From Gammaproteobacteria bacterium (GTDB taxonomy: Bacteria; Pseudomonadota; Gammaproteobacteria; UBA9339): a DNA stretch of 64,000 nt. Below, one piece after another: positions 56,901-64,000 of the stretch (its first letter is position 1; each line of letters opens with the position of its first letter). The position numbers were made by a program, and so were the translations under genes. The stretch is taken from assembly GCA_023480665.1 (NCBI GenBank), contig JAMCWR010000003.1:36508-100507 (forward strand), written 5' to 3'. The notes beneath the pieces were generated by a model. That model was given only the letters and a program-made list of their open reading frames with translations. It made no database searches and was not told the origin of the DNA.

Positions 56901-57668
56901 ATATGTTATACCTTGGATTGGTAATATGGGTTGAGTTTGAGTGTTGCTTAAAAGCTTCTCATAAATATCATGGCACTCTTTTATGAAAATGTAAAAAGAG
57001 ACACCATCAATTACAATATGATGCACTGTAACACAAAGAATATATACCTTATCGTCATTGTGAATAGTCTCAACTAAATCACATTTCAACAACAGCTCTT
57101 GGTTAAAATCAAAAACATAGCTGTTTTTATCTAACAAATATTGGTCGAGATTTTCATGTACTGTATCCAGGGTTAGCTTAACACGCAACTTATCATCAAA
57201 TGGCAAAATCATCTGGTATGGAACGCCATTTTCATCCTTGCGAAAAATTGTTCGAAAAACAGAATGTCGTTCAATTAAATGATTTAAAGTCTTTTCAAGA
57301 ACGCCAATATTGAGATTTTTATCAAAAAAGATGCATGCCATTTCACTGTAGCTATTATCACTATTTCGATTGTATTCATTGATAAAAAATAAACTTTCTT
57401 GCTGAAAAGATAGTGGTATTTTTTGAATTTTATCATGCAAATTAAACACAAACGGTAAATTGTATTTTTCCACGCGTTTATTGTTCTTTAAGATCTCTAG
57501 AATCTCCTCTCGATTCTTTTGTATCTGTTCTTTTATATCTTCACTGATCGCTTCGTGACAAAACACGCCAATCTTTCCGCCATCTTTTAGCCAAAGAACA
57601 ATATTCAACCTTTGTAGTTTATATAATAAATTAACTACTGGTGACAATTTTTCAATATTATAATTCAT
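47967..57668 (-). CDS. hybrid NRPS-PKS: docking-C-A(FkbM MT)-PCP-KS-AT-KR-ACP-TE
   Basis: 3233 residues from ATG at 57668, overlapping the upstream PKS stop by 11 bases. Domains (approximate residues): TubC-like docking 1-60; condensation 75-510 with HHIVIDG; adenylation 530-1000 with TSGSTGNPKG and FDISIWE. An embedded FkbM methyltransferase (1020-1290; FDVGANLG, SFEPVP, LKIDVEK) sits between A8 and A9. PCP 1365-1435 (LGGNS); KS 1460-1880 (TACSTS, ECHGTGT, NIGHAD); AT 1985-2290 (GHSTGEY, IAYHS); KR 2330-2790 (TGGLGGIG, SS...Y...N). ACP about 2875-2945; thioesterase to the end (GGSSFGG). The pocket residues read DIWHFSLIDK, close to serine codes. The chain is released by the TE domain. Confidence 0.93.
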   Translation of the reverse strand: MNYNIEKLSPVVNLLYKLQRLNIVLWLKDGGKIGVFCHEAISEDIKEQIQKNREEILEILKNNKRVEKYNLPFVFNLHDKIQKIPLSFQQESLFFINEYNRNSDNSYSEMACIFFDKNLNIGVLEKTLNHLIERHSVFRTIFRKDENGVPYQMILPFDDKLRVKLTLDTVHENLDQYLLDKNSYVFDFNQELLLKCDLVETIHNDDKVYILCVTVHHIVIDGVSFYIFIKECHDIYEKLLSNTQTQPILPIQGITYADYAIWQRSFLNGEVLQKKLDYWNNKLSGFEELQLPLDMPRSSNQPNIASSINVVLDGELSNKIKKLSECYSLSVFQTLLAGFYILLNKYTNQTDIVIGSTSANRNFSQIENIIGLFVNMLVFRIDIKDMTIAALLKEVKETCLEASAYNDTPFELVVRHLKVERDPKLNPIFQIVFTQGADIPKSELMFNQSINNSQSYKNARAKFDLVIYVSDYNEKIGFIFEFNTSLFQQKTIDHMIAHYKNILTIITKNTDGFVERINILSPQEYQQVIYDWNQTDGAFPSDKIISQLFEEQVKYTPDRVVAVFEQSNITYDELNKKSNKLANYLRNKHKEIYKKEFQPDTLIALYLDRGFEMLIGILGVLKAGGAYVPLDPDYPSDRLEFIINDAAAKFTLTQDDKTDKLHSVNKNTLVNIKDFELFCDEIDENPKIINHPASLAYVIYTSGSTGNPKGVMVEHRALINRLFWMQKQYKFCYEDVVLQKTPYTFDISIWELIVPLISGGKLVFAIPNGHKDPFYLVDLIKDKSINTVHFVPSMLEPFLQAVKDTNPNNFPLKQIFCSGEALLTPLVNNCLRVLPGVDVHNLYGPTEAAIDVSFHYVDPKATYHAIPIGKPISNIKLYILDKFLKPKPIGIIGDLYIGGVGLARGYLNRDDLTFKSFIPSPFIIEDDKSKEPARIYRTGDLAKWLPDGGIEYIGRNDFQVKIRGFRVELGEIELQLLKHDAVSGCVVRTNIEKQKNIAQIIAYYVPNLEYAFTVKKIVEYQKNGGNPISSRLYELPSGLSLYSYNKSELEFLYDEIFVNSTYTKYGITIPEGGCVFDVGANLGMFSIYACLTAKNVKVYSFEPVPQIFELLSCNASLFQKDIKTFAFGFSDKEEKVSFTYYPKATILSGRYANIGGESETLKRYLKNNLKSNLKETNDDEINDLLGEVLQQQHVEVKLKTISQFIYDNNIERIDLLKIDVEKCERAVLDGIIDSDWTKIKQIVLEVHNGEFECDEIKHFLKKRHFEVFCQQSADLSQTNIYNIYAFQKDVSWNLANNDNHCVKEWFSLTELNTDLKHYLENFLPHYMIPDKFIALDTIPLTINGKIDRKSLPEPEFNTDNNNYIPPQNDLHEIIRHVWSEVLEIPENQISINDSFFKLGGNSILSMQLQSKLKKTLKIAHLQISDLFKYIDIKSFSDYLLSNKSVDKAQYHIQKKMPKIENDVAIIGYSGAFTGGESIDDYWQQIIDGKEGYYKTDKVFYDKNFIPVISRVKGIEEFDANFWNIPPNEAELADPQIRKFLEHCWNVLEKAGYSKNRTQQQIGVFAGPGDQTYLMQNILQSKRSNDFDFFSSYTMNGKDFLATRVSYYLGLTGPAININTACSTSLITIIEACKSLVLGNCNLAIAGGVSLILLENDGYVWSEGMVMSKQGQCRAFDENADGIVRGAGVGVVLLKRLSDALKDHDDIKCIIKGYAVNNDGNRKTDYVAPSVSGQIECILNAQHMANITSDQVDYVECHGTGTKIGDPIEISALKEAFAINQGIIKNASCIIGSVKSNIGHADSAAGVASVIKVTKMLENNIFPKQINYTIANSELFLEQTPFKIITEQQKWENNKFSRIAGISSFGIGGTNAHLILEEASAVNQKVVENNTLSRPYLLSISAKSSLSLDESRARLSEYLKVHDDADLANVAFTLHTTREEFCCRQMFLCENINDAIEKLQDNCEKYSPIDCDRNEINKDEIPSVVFLCSGIGEHYLNMGKGLYEKAEKFRQEVDRCCEITNLYLEKDLREVLFRNNENNAKLLEQTKYMASAVFIMGYALAKLWMRLGIEATALIGHSTGEYLAACLAGVLSLEDMLRLVVKRAEIIDSSSIGAMLAVPLSEAEILPLLEDGLSIASVNGPSLCVVSGENSAIEKIEKKLDASGSASSRLPVTIAYHSEIMKEKKDALLNLFKTFNFEKPLVPYISNLTGKEIKPSEATSPEYWYEHTCKTVHFSNGIKELLNNNRKTIFIEIGPGRNLASAVLQHQTKNINLKGRVFSSIRNKDLDIDDYKFLLSNLGKLWLQGIKINWNNFYDCSKHLKVELPTYAFDKTAYWIKPDAGSQPQTVTSPNNVTRYPLDEWFVKTTWEYDKVRDKLLITNGQKYLIFVDSNEISNQVVDKIKQSNVVYTVKRGKKYSLNETNKEYTIREHVKDDYVKLAKSLGQHNLKFDYFIHLWMLDSLVDSHDVNSASVEYYQQIGFYSILYAIQVITENSLTDSLRLTIITNGIYSLTDDEVLYPEKATALGLVKCIPFEYPSIVCKCVDIDSPIVFDDVMINNILIEITQNFSSIAPDLDNNIIAYRKSFRWVRKFTKVNIKNLNRSIPILKDGGVYIVTGGLGGIGSVLAENLAEKAKNAKIVLIGRTKLPEKSFWANYIENNPTSKTVMKLNRMLVIEKLGCEVHYIQADISNLKDTCEAFNHIRQTIGPINGLIHSAGLPPDQAIYKKNKDYVENIFASKVFGTVALQKALADDNLDFFFVCSSLSSLVGAFAEADYAGANAFQDAFAHYLDKHYKSRIFAVNWALWKEVGFAVDLEVPEIIQEQRKLDMRYGISNQEGKEVFNRVINQNEVQLALIPYVKNNVKTDEDINVKRLHPRPKLTTEYAEPKNATEKIIEKCWQKVLGFEKIGVHDNFFDLGGNSLSALRIINEINKSFDQKLTPSFFLDNSSIYKIARYLLNAKKEKADGILVKLKAGSETPIFLIHPIGGDVMYYKDFSEKYPGENSVYGIRDQGWLTETSRIEISSIEEMAVFYLRRLREIQSNGPYIIGGSSFGGMVAYEMANNLIKAGEEVVIFMVDSPGPKLYPAKLASYIDVIYYLLSYERNEVSREVKKQLEKYANDQEMLIEYIVQHKLFGFDDKKLLKTGLDIFTINQTLMYNYTNPTNFLGEEVLFFKAMENNNYIPKDIEKGWGGFITSTQLKLFEISGNHTTMNNTPNVEKICKIVKSYVDKLLQK

Positions 57669-60600
57669 ATTCCACTCCCGTTTGTGACTTTGTTTTCTCT
57701 GCACCATCACCGACAAAAGCTGCAAAAGACCTTATCGTAGGCTTCTTGAATATATCTGCAATGGAAATACTTACATTAAACATTTCTTTGATTTTTGATA
57801 TTAAGAATACCCCAGCGAGAGAGTTCCCCCCTAATTTAAAAAAGTCATCATCAATTCCGATTTTATCTATTTTTAGAATATCCCTCCACAGCTCTGTCAA
57901 CTTGATTTCATATTCATTTTCTGGGGGAGCATAAAGTGTTGGTAGCTCTGGTCTTTCATATGTATTTTGTGGATATAATTCTTGCAAATTTTGGTCAAGA
58001 AATTTTAATTTCAGTGATTGCTCAACATGCTTATCAAAATCATCAGATGATATTACGATGTGTTTTACTTCAGGGATAAAATAAAAACATCTATCAAAAA
58101 ATTCATTTATTTTTTCTTTTGATTCAGGTCCGATAAATAAAGCATGATTCCCAATGTCATTAAAATCTATACTGAAATTAAACCATTTATTATCATCCAT
58201 ACTATTGAGTTGCTGTTCATTAATAAAGGCGTCAATAAAAGAGGTAAAGGCAGCATAAGCGCTGAGAGATAGTCCTCCAAGAATTGAGCTAAGGGAGGAA
58301 AATACTACACAAAAATCTATAACAGTATTCTGTACAACTTCGCTAAATTGTATAAACTCATGAATCTTCGCATTAAACTGTTCCTGCATAGAAAAGTGCA
58401 CTGTATCTTGAATATAGATACTTTCTTTTTCTGTATCGTTAACAGCAAAATAAATAATTCCATCAATTTTTGGGAAGAGATTGTATGCATCTTTAAAAGC
58501 ATGCTGCAATTGGCCTTTGATGTTTGAAGTAAAATGTATATAGGTAATTTGATTATTTTTTAATTTAAGTTTTCTTAAAAACATAATCTTTTTACTTATA
58601 GCATCATCATTTCCGTGTCCAATCAACCAATTATCCCATGTGTTTTCTCTGGGAAATTCAATAGAATCAATTATAACAACATTTGCGCCTACCTTATCTA
58701 TCAGGTACTCAGCCAATAATAAACCAGTATTCTGCAAACCACCGCGTATTATATAAGATCCATTTTGTTTTAAATTAAGGTGTGCGACGTTTGACTGCTG
58801 CTTATTATAATCCATCAACCATCTGTTCTGATTCCTGTATACTATTTGAGTTTCATCTACTGAAGAATCTATTTCTTTAATCAAAGGCTGGTAAAATTTA
58901 TTATTTTCAAAAACTACATCAATATATCTGCACTTGAGCCCAATGAACTCCTGGGGGGCGCATTTTATTAGCCCCTGAACAGTGGCTTTTCCTGGATATA
59001 ATTTTTCATTCCCATATACTGAATACACTCCGCTTCCAATAACTGTGATTAATGGCAAACAATCAATATATGACAAATTTTGTAAAATATGCAGCACACT
59101 GTAATAACCTATATTTTGATATAACTCGAAAGTATTACCATAAGTATCTTGCTCGCGCATTAGCCACATATGGATTATTTGATCTAATTTAACGTTTTGC
59201 TGTTTTAGTTCATTAAATAATTCAACATAACCTTCTTTGTTACCCGGAAGAATAGTAAATGTATTGTTTGTTTGATTATAAGAATATTCATTACCTAGTT
59301 TCACACACCAAAATAATTTACCGTTACTCCTGAAAAAATTAATAATGCCTTTATCTAACTCAGAATCATTAATAAAAATTAAAATATTATTTAGAACCTT
59401 ATGAGAACTGTTTGCGCTAAACGCCATCTGTTTCCAATATGGAGTATAAAACCATTTCTCAATCAATTGCTTGCTATTCCGTCCTTGTTGCGTAATAAAC
59501 TTAGAATCTTTTTCCAACCAATAACGTTTTTTATCAAATGAGTAAACAGGCAAACTAATTTTTGTATGAACACAATAATCATAAAATGAATTCCAATCGA
59601 TTTTCACATTATATAACCATAGCTTGCTAATAATATTAACAAGATATTCGTAGTCATTGTTTTTGTTATTTACATTACATATAGTGCTATGAACCTTATT
59701 TTGGAGATCAACATTTCCCGTTTTATGTTGCAATACACTACTCGACAAACTATGACCAGGTCCTATTTCTATAAAAATCAAATCATCTGTTAATAGTTGA
59801 CTGATTCCTTTTGAAAATCTCACTGTTTCGCAAGTATGACGATACCAGTACTGCGGATTCACGATTTCTTCGCTCAATACCAACTCACCAGTAATGTTTG
59901 ATATATAAGGTATTGCTGGTTCATTATACTTTACAGACGAAAATAACTTTAAGAGTTTTTTTTCTGCTAATTTCATCATGTTTGAATGAAAAGCATGAGT
60001 TACAGGAAGTCGAATCGGAATAATATTTTTTTCCTGCAGCAAATTTTCAAGCGCATCTATTCCTAATTTCGTTCCTGAAACTATGCATTGATTAGGACTG
60101 GTTTCAGCAGCTAAAGAAACGTCACTATTCAAAAGTGGAACGATCTCTTTTTCCTTAAGTGGAATAGCGAGCATAGATCCTTCTGGCAAATCTTGTATTA
60201 TATTTGCACGGTGAATCAATAAATACAGTGCATCTTCTAATGACAACACCCCAGCTAAACATGCAGCTAAATATTCTCCCGTACTAAAACCGATTAGTTT
60301 GTGAGGTTTTATGCCCCATTTTTGCAGAAGCATTGCTGTTGCATAACCAATTGTAAAAACTGCAACCTGAGCAAACTCGGTGCGATTTAATTTATTCTCC
60401 GGTTTTATAGCTGATACTGTCTGATTTGATTTGTTTTTTGAATTAATCCAGTGAGTAAAAACATCCTCTTTCTTAGCCTCATCTGTGAAAGAATCATTAT
60501 ATAGCACATTAAGGAGGTCATCGCTAAGATACTTACCAGCTATATTGCAACATTTGTCTATTTGTTCATGATAGTATGGCTCAATATCATAAAGATCTTT

Positions 60601-63600
60601 TCCCATATTAGTATAGTGTTCACCTACCCCAGAGCACATAAACACTATTAAAGGGTGTCTGTCTGTTTTTAAAATATTTTTATACTGCTTAAACGACAAT
60701 GAAGAATTACATGCTTCTAATCTTTTTATTGCCTCGGCATTATCTTTGCATATAAAAGCTTCACGATGACTAAACTCCTCACGAGCCACATGCAGGGTAT
60801 ATGCAACATCACCAATTTCAATACCAGAACTATTCCGCATATGATCAATCAACTTTTGGTTCACACTTTCCAATGAATATGCAGATTTTGCTGAAAGCGA
60901 CAAGAGATAGCACGGACGTTTATCAATTTTTGTTGTATTTTCTTTTTTCGGCGCCTCTTCCAATATTATATGAGCGTTGGTGCCACCAATACCGAAAGAG
61001 CTCACGCCAGCTATACGTGGTTTATTATCTTCAGTTTCCCAGGGTCGGCTTTGTTTGAGAATTTCAAAATGACTCATTTCTAAACCAAGCTCAGGATTAG
61101 ATTTATTGTAATTGGCTTGCGGCGGAATAATTTTATTTTCTAACATCTTACACACTTTAATAAATGCGGCGATTCCGGCGGCGGTATGCGCATGACCAAT
61201 ATTTGACTTCACTGAACCTATGACACATTTATTATTGCTTGAAGATTTGGAGTTTTCTTTAAAGACCTGTTTCAGCGCCTGTATTTCAATAGAATCACCT
61301 AAAGCTGTTCCGGTACCATGACACTCAATATAACTAATATCATTAGCTGATATCCCTGCAGCTTTTTGTGCTTCAAGAATACACTCTTTTTGCCCAAGAA
61401 CGCTTGGCGCAGTAAAACCTACTTTACGATTTCCATCATTATTTATTCCGTATCCTTTAATTACTGCTATTATATTATCATTGTCACGACAAGCGTCAGA
61501 AAGGCGTTTTAGTACAACAACTCCTACGCCTCCTGTAAAAATTGTTCCAGTAGCAGATACATCAAATGCTCTGCAATAACCATCGGAAGACTCTATTCCA
61601 CCATTTTGATATACATACCCAAAATTATCAGGTAAAGATAGTTGAGCAGCTCCAGTTAAAGCAAGATCACATTCATGCGCAAGTAGCTTGGTACAAGCTT
61701 CTACCATAGCAACCAAAGAAGTTGAACATGCGGTATTTATATTTAAAGCCGGCCCTTTCAGATTTAATGAATAACTTGCTCGAGTAGCAAGATAATCCTT
61801 ATCTCCCAGAGTAAAAGATTCAAACGATCCTCTTCCGCTAAATAAAATATTTTGTGCAAGATATTCAGAAAACCCGCTGCCTGCAAACACTCCGATATTA
61901 AGCTTATCTCTGTAATTGATATAACCCGAGGATTCAAGAGCCATCCATGCATGTTCAAGAAAAAGTCTGGTCTGAGGATCCATTAATTCTGCATTCTTTG
62001 GAGATAACCCCCAAAATCCGGCATCGAATTTATCTACATCCAACAAAAGACTGCCAGACAATATATAGTTCTCGTTACTTAAAAGATCATCCGATATACC
62101 GAGACCTCGACCCTCTTCACGACTAAGTCTGACAAGACAATCTTTGCCGGAAAGTATATTTTCCCAATATTCATTGCTGTCACTGCTGCCAGAGAACATA
62201 CCAGAATAGGAAATTACTGCGATATCATCATCTATTGTATGAGTTGCCTTTTGCTGTTCTACAACAGATTCTTCTTCGCCAAACATATACGCGGAAAGTT
62301 TAGCGATCGTAGGATAGGTAAAAATATCAACTAAATTTATACTTGCATCAAAAGCATCATTAATTGATTTACGAAGATCTGCTGCAATCAACGAAGTTCC
62401 ACCAATCTCAAAAAAATTATCTCCGATATTTATTTCATCGTAGCCAAGTATTTCGCACCAGATTTCCGAAAGTTTTTGTTGATTTTTAAGCTTAGAGATA
62501 GCTTCATGTTTATTGAAACTTTTATCTTTGGTACTTTTCTTACTTTCTGTAGTGGTATTGATATTCTTAAACGAATAATCCTTTAAAAACATGGTGGATG
62601 TTAAAACCTGAATGTGGCCATCATTTATTATTCTTTTGAATGTTTCTAATCCTTCTGTAGGTTTTATTGCTAATTGGTAGTTAGATTTATTTAATAAGTC
62701 GAGTTGACTCAAGATGTCATTGGGAATCTCTGGGGTCATATGATCTGTGCCAACTTCAGCTAAGGTAAATTCATCTATGTCAACTAATATGTTCCCTAGC
62801 GTATCTGTAATAGTTATTCTAAAACTGATCTTGGAATCTTTTTTATCCAGATATTCAGCATAAGATATTATTTCTGGCTTAAATGGACTGTAGATCTTTA
62901 TGTTTGTATAGGAAGATGGAAGATAGCTTTTTCCAGCAGAGAACTTACTTGCAAGGAAAGCTGTTGCGATATCGAGAAGGGCGGGATGTAATTTATATTG
63001 TTTTGTATCAGAACTATATTCTTCAAGTGCAAGATGTACAATACCAACATTCTTTCCAAGACTTATACTCTTAATATTATTCCAACGTGGTCCAAATTGG
63101 ACTATACTTTGTTGATCATCTATTTTTTGTTGTACAAAATCCTTAAAACTATTTAAGTATTCGTTATCTATGACCGTATTTTTTTGTATAGCTTGAAGTC
63201 TTTTTGTATCGGATGGCGCATCGTTGGAACATGAGATAACACCGCGCGCATGTTGTTTCCATTCTTGATTTGTGTTGCTTATTACTGAACATTCAAACCC
63301 TGATTCTTTGTTTCTGAGGACTGTATAAACTGTGCAGGTTTCACCTTCTTTGACCCTAAGAGGCATAACAAATTTTAGACTTTCTATAACTATAGTTTTG
63401 TCAGGACAATTAATCTCCGCTGCATTTCTTAATAACTCTGCGTATAGGGTGCCTGGAGCTGTTGGAATCCTGCTCATTCTATGTTCGTTCAAAAACCAAT
63501 TCTTATCTGAAGCAAAATCAGATATGTAGTAACTAATAAGTTTTGAATTTAAATACTTATTAAAGAGATGGTTGTTAAGTTCGTGATATTCTATATTTTG

Positions 63601-64000
63601 TCTTTTTAGTTCTTTGCTATATTCGTTAACAAGAATTCCAACATCTTGCCAACCGCTCCAGTCTATTACTTTCACATTTTTGTTCTGTTTTTGACAGTAA
63701 TAGCCGAAGGCGTCAAGAAAGGCATTGGCTCCAGCATAATCACTTTGACCGGCTGTTGCATTTACAGACATCATAGAAGAAGCAAAAATAAATAAATCGA
63801 CTTCAGCAAACACTTTATAAAGATTTAATGAGCCTTGTAGTTTTGGAGCAAAGATTTTATCTGCATAGGATTTATCTTTATTAAAAATAAGCTGACCGGC
63901 AGAAACTCCAGCACAATGTATTATACCATTGAGTTTACTGAATTTTTTATCAATAAAATCATGTATTTTTTGAATATCAGTGTAACTTCCTACATCAGCG
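57658..64000 (-). CDS. modular PKS (partial, open at right edge): KR-DH-ACP-KS-AT-KR-ACP
   Basis: The frame is open to 64000; the visible 2113 residues are the C-terminal part. Order read from the edge: KR end (ASSMMSVNATAGQSDYAGANAF), DH (NEHRMSRIPTAPG; Asp in LHPALLDIA), ACP (EIGGTSL). Then KS (NINTACSTSL, ECHGTGTALGD, KSNIGHAH), AT (IGFSTGEYL, HAFHS), a second KR whose cofactor motif is RGGLQNTG and whose catalytic Asn region reads SAYAAFTSF, and a final ACP (LGGNSLAG). The AT HAFH motif suggests malonyl. The second KR looks inactive, so the next residue would keep a beta-keto group. It hands over to the NRPS-PKS downstream. Confidence 0.92.
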   Translation of the reverse strand, partial: ADVGSYTDIQKIHDFIDKKFSKLNGIIHCAGVSAGQLIFNKDKSYADKIFAPKLQGSLNLYKVFAEVDLFIFASSMMSVNATAGQSDYAGANAFLDAFGYYCQKQNKNVKVIDWSGWQDVGILVNEYSKELKRQNIEYHELNNHLFNKYLNSKLISYYISDFASDKNWFLNEHRMSRIPTAPGTLYAELLRNAAEINCPDKTIVIESLKFVMPLRVKEGETCTVYTVLRNKESGFECSVISNTNQEWKQHARGVISCSNDAPSDTKRLQAIQKNTVIDNEYLNSFKDFVQQKIDDQQSIVQFGPRWNNIKSISLGKNVGIVHLALEEYSSDTKQYKLHPALLDIATAFLASKFSAGKSYLPSSYTNIKIYSPFKPEIISYAEYLDKKDSKISFRITITDTLGNILVDIDEFTLAEVGTDHMTPEIPNDILSQLDLLNKSNYQLAIKPTEGLETFKRIINDGHIQVLTSTMFLKDYSFKNINTTTESKKSTKDKSFNKHEAISKLKNQQKLSEIWCEILGYDEINIGDNFFEIGGTSLIAADLRKSINDAFDASINLVDIFTYPTIAKLSAYMFGEEESVVEQQKATHTIDDDIAVISYSGMFSGSSDSNEYWENILSGKDCLVRLSREEGRGLGISDDLLSNENYILSGSLLLDVDKFDAGFWGLSPKNAELMDPQTRLFLEHAWMALESSGYINYRDKLNIGVFAGSGFSEYLAQNILFSGRGSFESFTLGDKDYLATRASYSLNLKGPALNINTACSTSLVAMVEACTKLLAHECDLALTGAAQLSLPDNFGYVYQNGGIESSDGYCRAFDVSATGTIFTGGVGVVVLKRLSDACRDNDNIIAVIKGYGINNDGNRKVGFTAPSVLGQKECILEAQKAAGISANDISYIECHGTGTALGDSIEIQALKQVFKENSKSSSNNKCVIGSVKSNIGHAHTAAGIAAFIKVCKMLENKIIPPQANYNKSNPELGLEMSHFEILKQSRPWETEDNKPRIAGVSSFGIGGTNAHIILEEAPKKENTTKIDKRPCYLLSLSAKSAYSLESVNQKLIDHMRNSSGIEIGDVAYTLHVAREEFSHREAFICKDNAEAIKRLEACNSSLSFKQYKNILKTDRHPLIVFMCSGVGEHYTNMGKDLYDIEPYYHEQIDKCCNIAGKYLSDDLLNVLYNDSFTDEAKKEDVFTHWINSKNKSNQTVSAIKPENKLNRTEFAQVAVFTIGYATAMLLQKWGIKPHKLIGFSTGEYLAACLAGVLSLEDALYLLIHRANIIQDLPEGSMLAIPLKEKEIVPLLNSDVSLAAETSPNQCIVSGTKLGIDALENLLQEKNIIPIRLPVTHAFHSNMMKLAEKKLLKLFSSVKYNEPAIPYISNITGELVLSEEIVNPQYWYRHTCETVRFSKGISQLLTDDLIFIEIGPGHSLSSSVLQHKTGNVDLQNKVHSTICNVNNKNNDYEYLVNIISKLWLYNVKIDWNSFYDYCVHTKISLPVYSFDKKRYWLEKDSKFITQQGRNSKQLIEKWFYTPYWKQMAFSANSSHKVLNNILIFINDSELDKGIINFFRSNGKLFWCVKLGNEYSYNQTNNTFTILPGNKEGYVELFNELKQQNVKLDQIIHMWLMREQDTYGNTFELYQNIGYYSVLHILQNLSYIDCLPLITVIGSGVYSVYGNEKLYPGKATVQGLIKCAPQEFIGLKCRYIDVVFENNKFYQPLIKEIDSSVDETQIVYRNQNRWLMDYNKQQSNVAHLNLKQNGSYIIRGGLQNTGLLLAEYLIDKVGANVVIIDSIEFPRENTWDNWLIGHGNDDAISKKIMFLRKLKLKNNQITYIHFTSNIKGQLQHAFKDAYNLFPKIDGIIYFAVNDTEKESIYIQDTVHFSMQEQFNAKIHEFIQFSEVVQNTVIDFCVVFSSLSSILGGLSLSAYAAFTSFIDAFINEQQLNSMDDNKWFNFSIDFNDIGNHALFIGPESKEKINEFFDRCFYFIPEVKHIVISSDDFDKHVEQSLKLKFLDQNLQELYPQNTYERPELPTLYAPPENEYEIKLTELWRDILKIDKIGIDDDFFKLGGNSLAGVFLISKIKEMFNVSISIADIFKKPTIRSFAAFVGDGAEKTKSQTGVEYEL

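Noticed and set aside
57641..57934. Plus-strand frame opposite the junction of the PKS genes
   Set aside because: Mirror of the conserved ACP end of the PKS; no independent evidence.
47967..64000. trans-AT type PKS
   Set aside because: Both visible KS domains are followed by an AT in the same protein.

Overview
The window reads as chromosome of an AT-rich gammaproteobacterium, most likely a host-associated member of the Legionellales (Coxiellaceae/Legionellaceae side). This is inferred from the housekeeping set (RsmB, RuvX, GlnRS, RlmJ, Dcd, an Mla-type lipid importer), MFS carriers resembling the Legionella/Coxiella phagosomal transporters, a GDSL phospholipase, an F-box protein with a eukaryote-type domain, and a cyclodipeptide synthase of the XYP type. 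No 16S rRNA gene is present, so the placement is an inference.

Layout. 1-3910 (minus strand): two tandem copies of a two-gene unit, each a small secreted protein followed 13-14 bases later by a large protein with a T4-lysozyme-like domain. I read these as candidate peptidoglycan-hydrolase/immunity pairs; the complete large gene has a frameshift at an A8 run. 4318-21508: ordinary metabolism and envelope genes (ZIP transporter, rsmB-ruvX, MFS, glnS, rlmJ, L,D-transpeptidase, glycine-zipper lipoprotein, dcd, S9 peptidase, HAD hydrolase, mlaBE-mlaF-mlaD-lipoprotein, uridine kinase-like kinase, MFS, cupin). 21710-30296: surface proteins (an inverse-autotransporter-like barrel with a repeat passenger, and an outer-membrane barrel), then two ABC transporters and a small-molecule kinase. 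That last block is bracketed by a 200-bp direct repeat of the barrel gene's 3' end. 30319-32718: alpha/beta hydrolase, SnoaL-like protein and a probable cyclodipeptide synthase. 32964-40367: S41 peptidase, DUF2148 protein, tRNA-Thr(CGU) with a duplicated 5' part, GDSL lipase, a PAS/GAF/GGDEF sensor and a flavoprotein. 40492-41067: F-box protein.

41473-64000 (minus strand, open at the right edge) is the most striking region: a hybrid polyketide/non-ribosomal peptide gene cluster. In transcription order it has a PKS (partial KR-DH-ACP, then KS-AT-degenerate KR-ACP) and an NRPS-PKS (docking-C-A with an embedded FkbM methyltransferase-PCP-KS-AT-KR-ACP-TE). These are followed by a free ACP, an acyl-CoA dehydrogenase, an FkbH-like glyceryl loader, a UvrA2-like ABC protein lacking the UvrB-binding region, and a SAM methyltransferase. 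The A-domain pocket reads DIWHFSLIDK, close to serine codes. FkbH plus ACP plus acyl-CoA dehydrogenase point to a glycerate-derived (hydroxymalonyl-type) extender unit. The UvrA2-like gene resembles the self-protection genes of producers of DNA-binding antibiotics, so a DNA-active product is a reasonable hypothesis. I do not recognise the cluster as a known one.

The window therefore holds two independent natural-product systems (NRPS-PKS and cyclodipeptide synthase), a candidate bacteriolytic effector/immunity locus and at least one protein that looks directed at a eukaryotic host.
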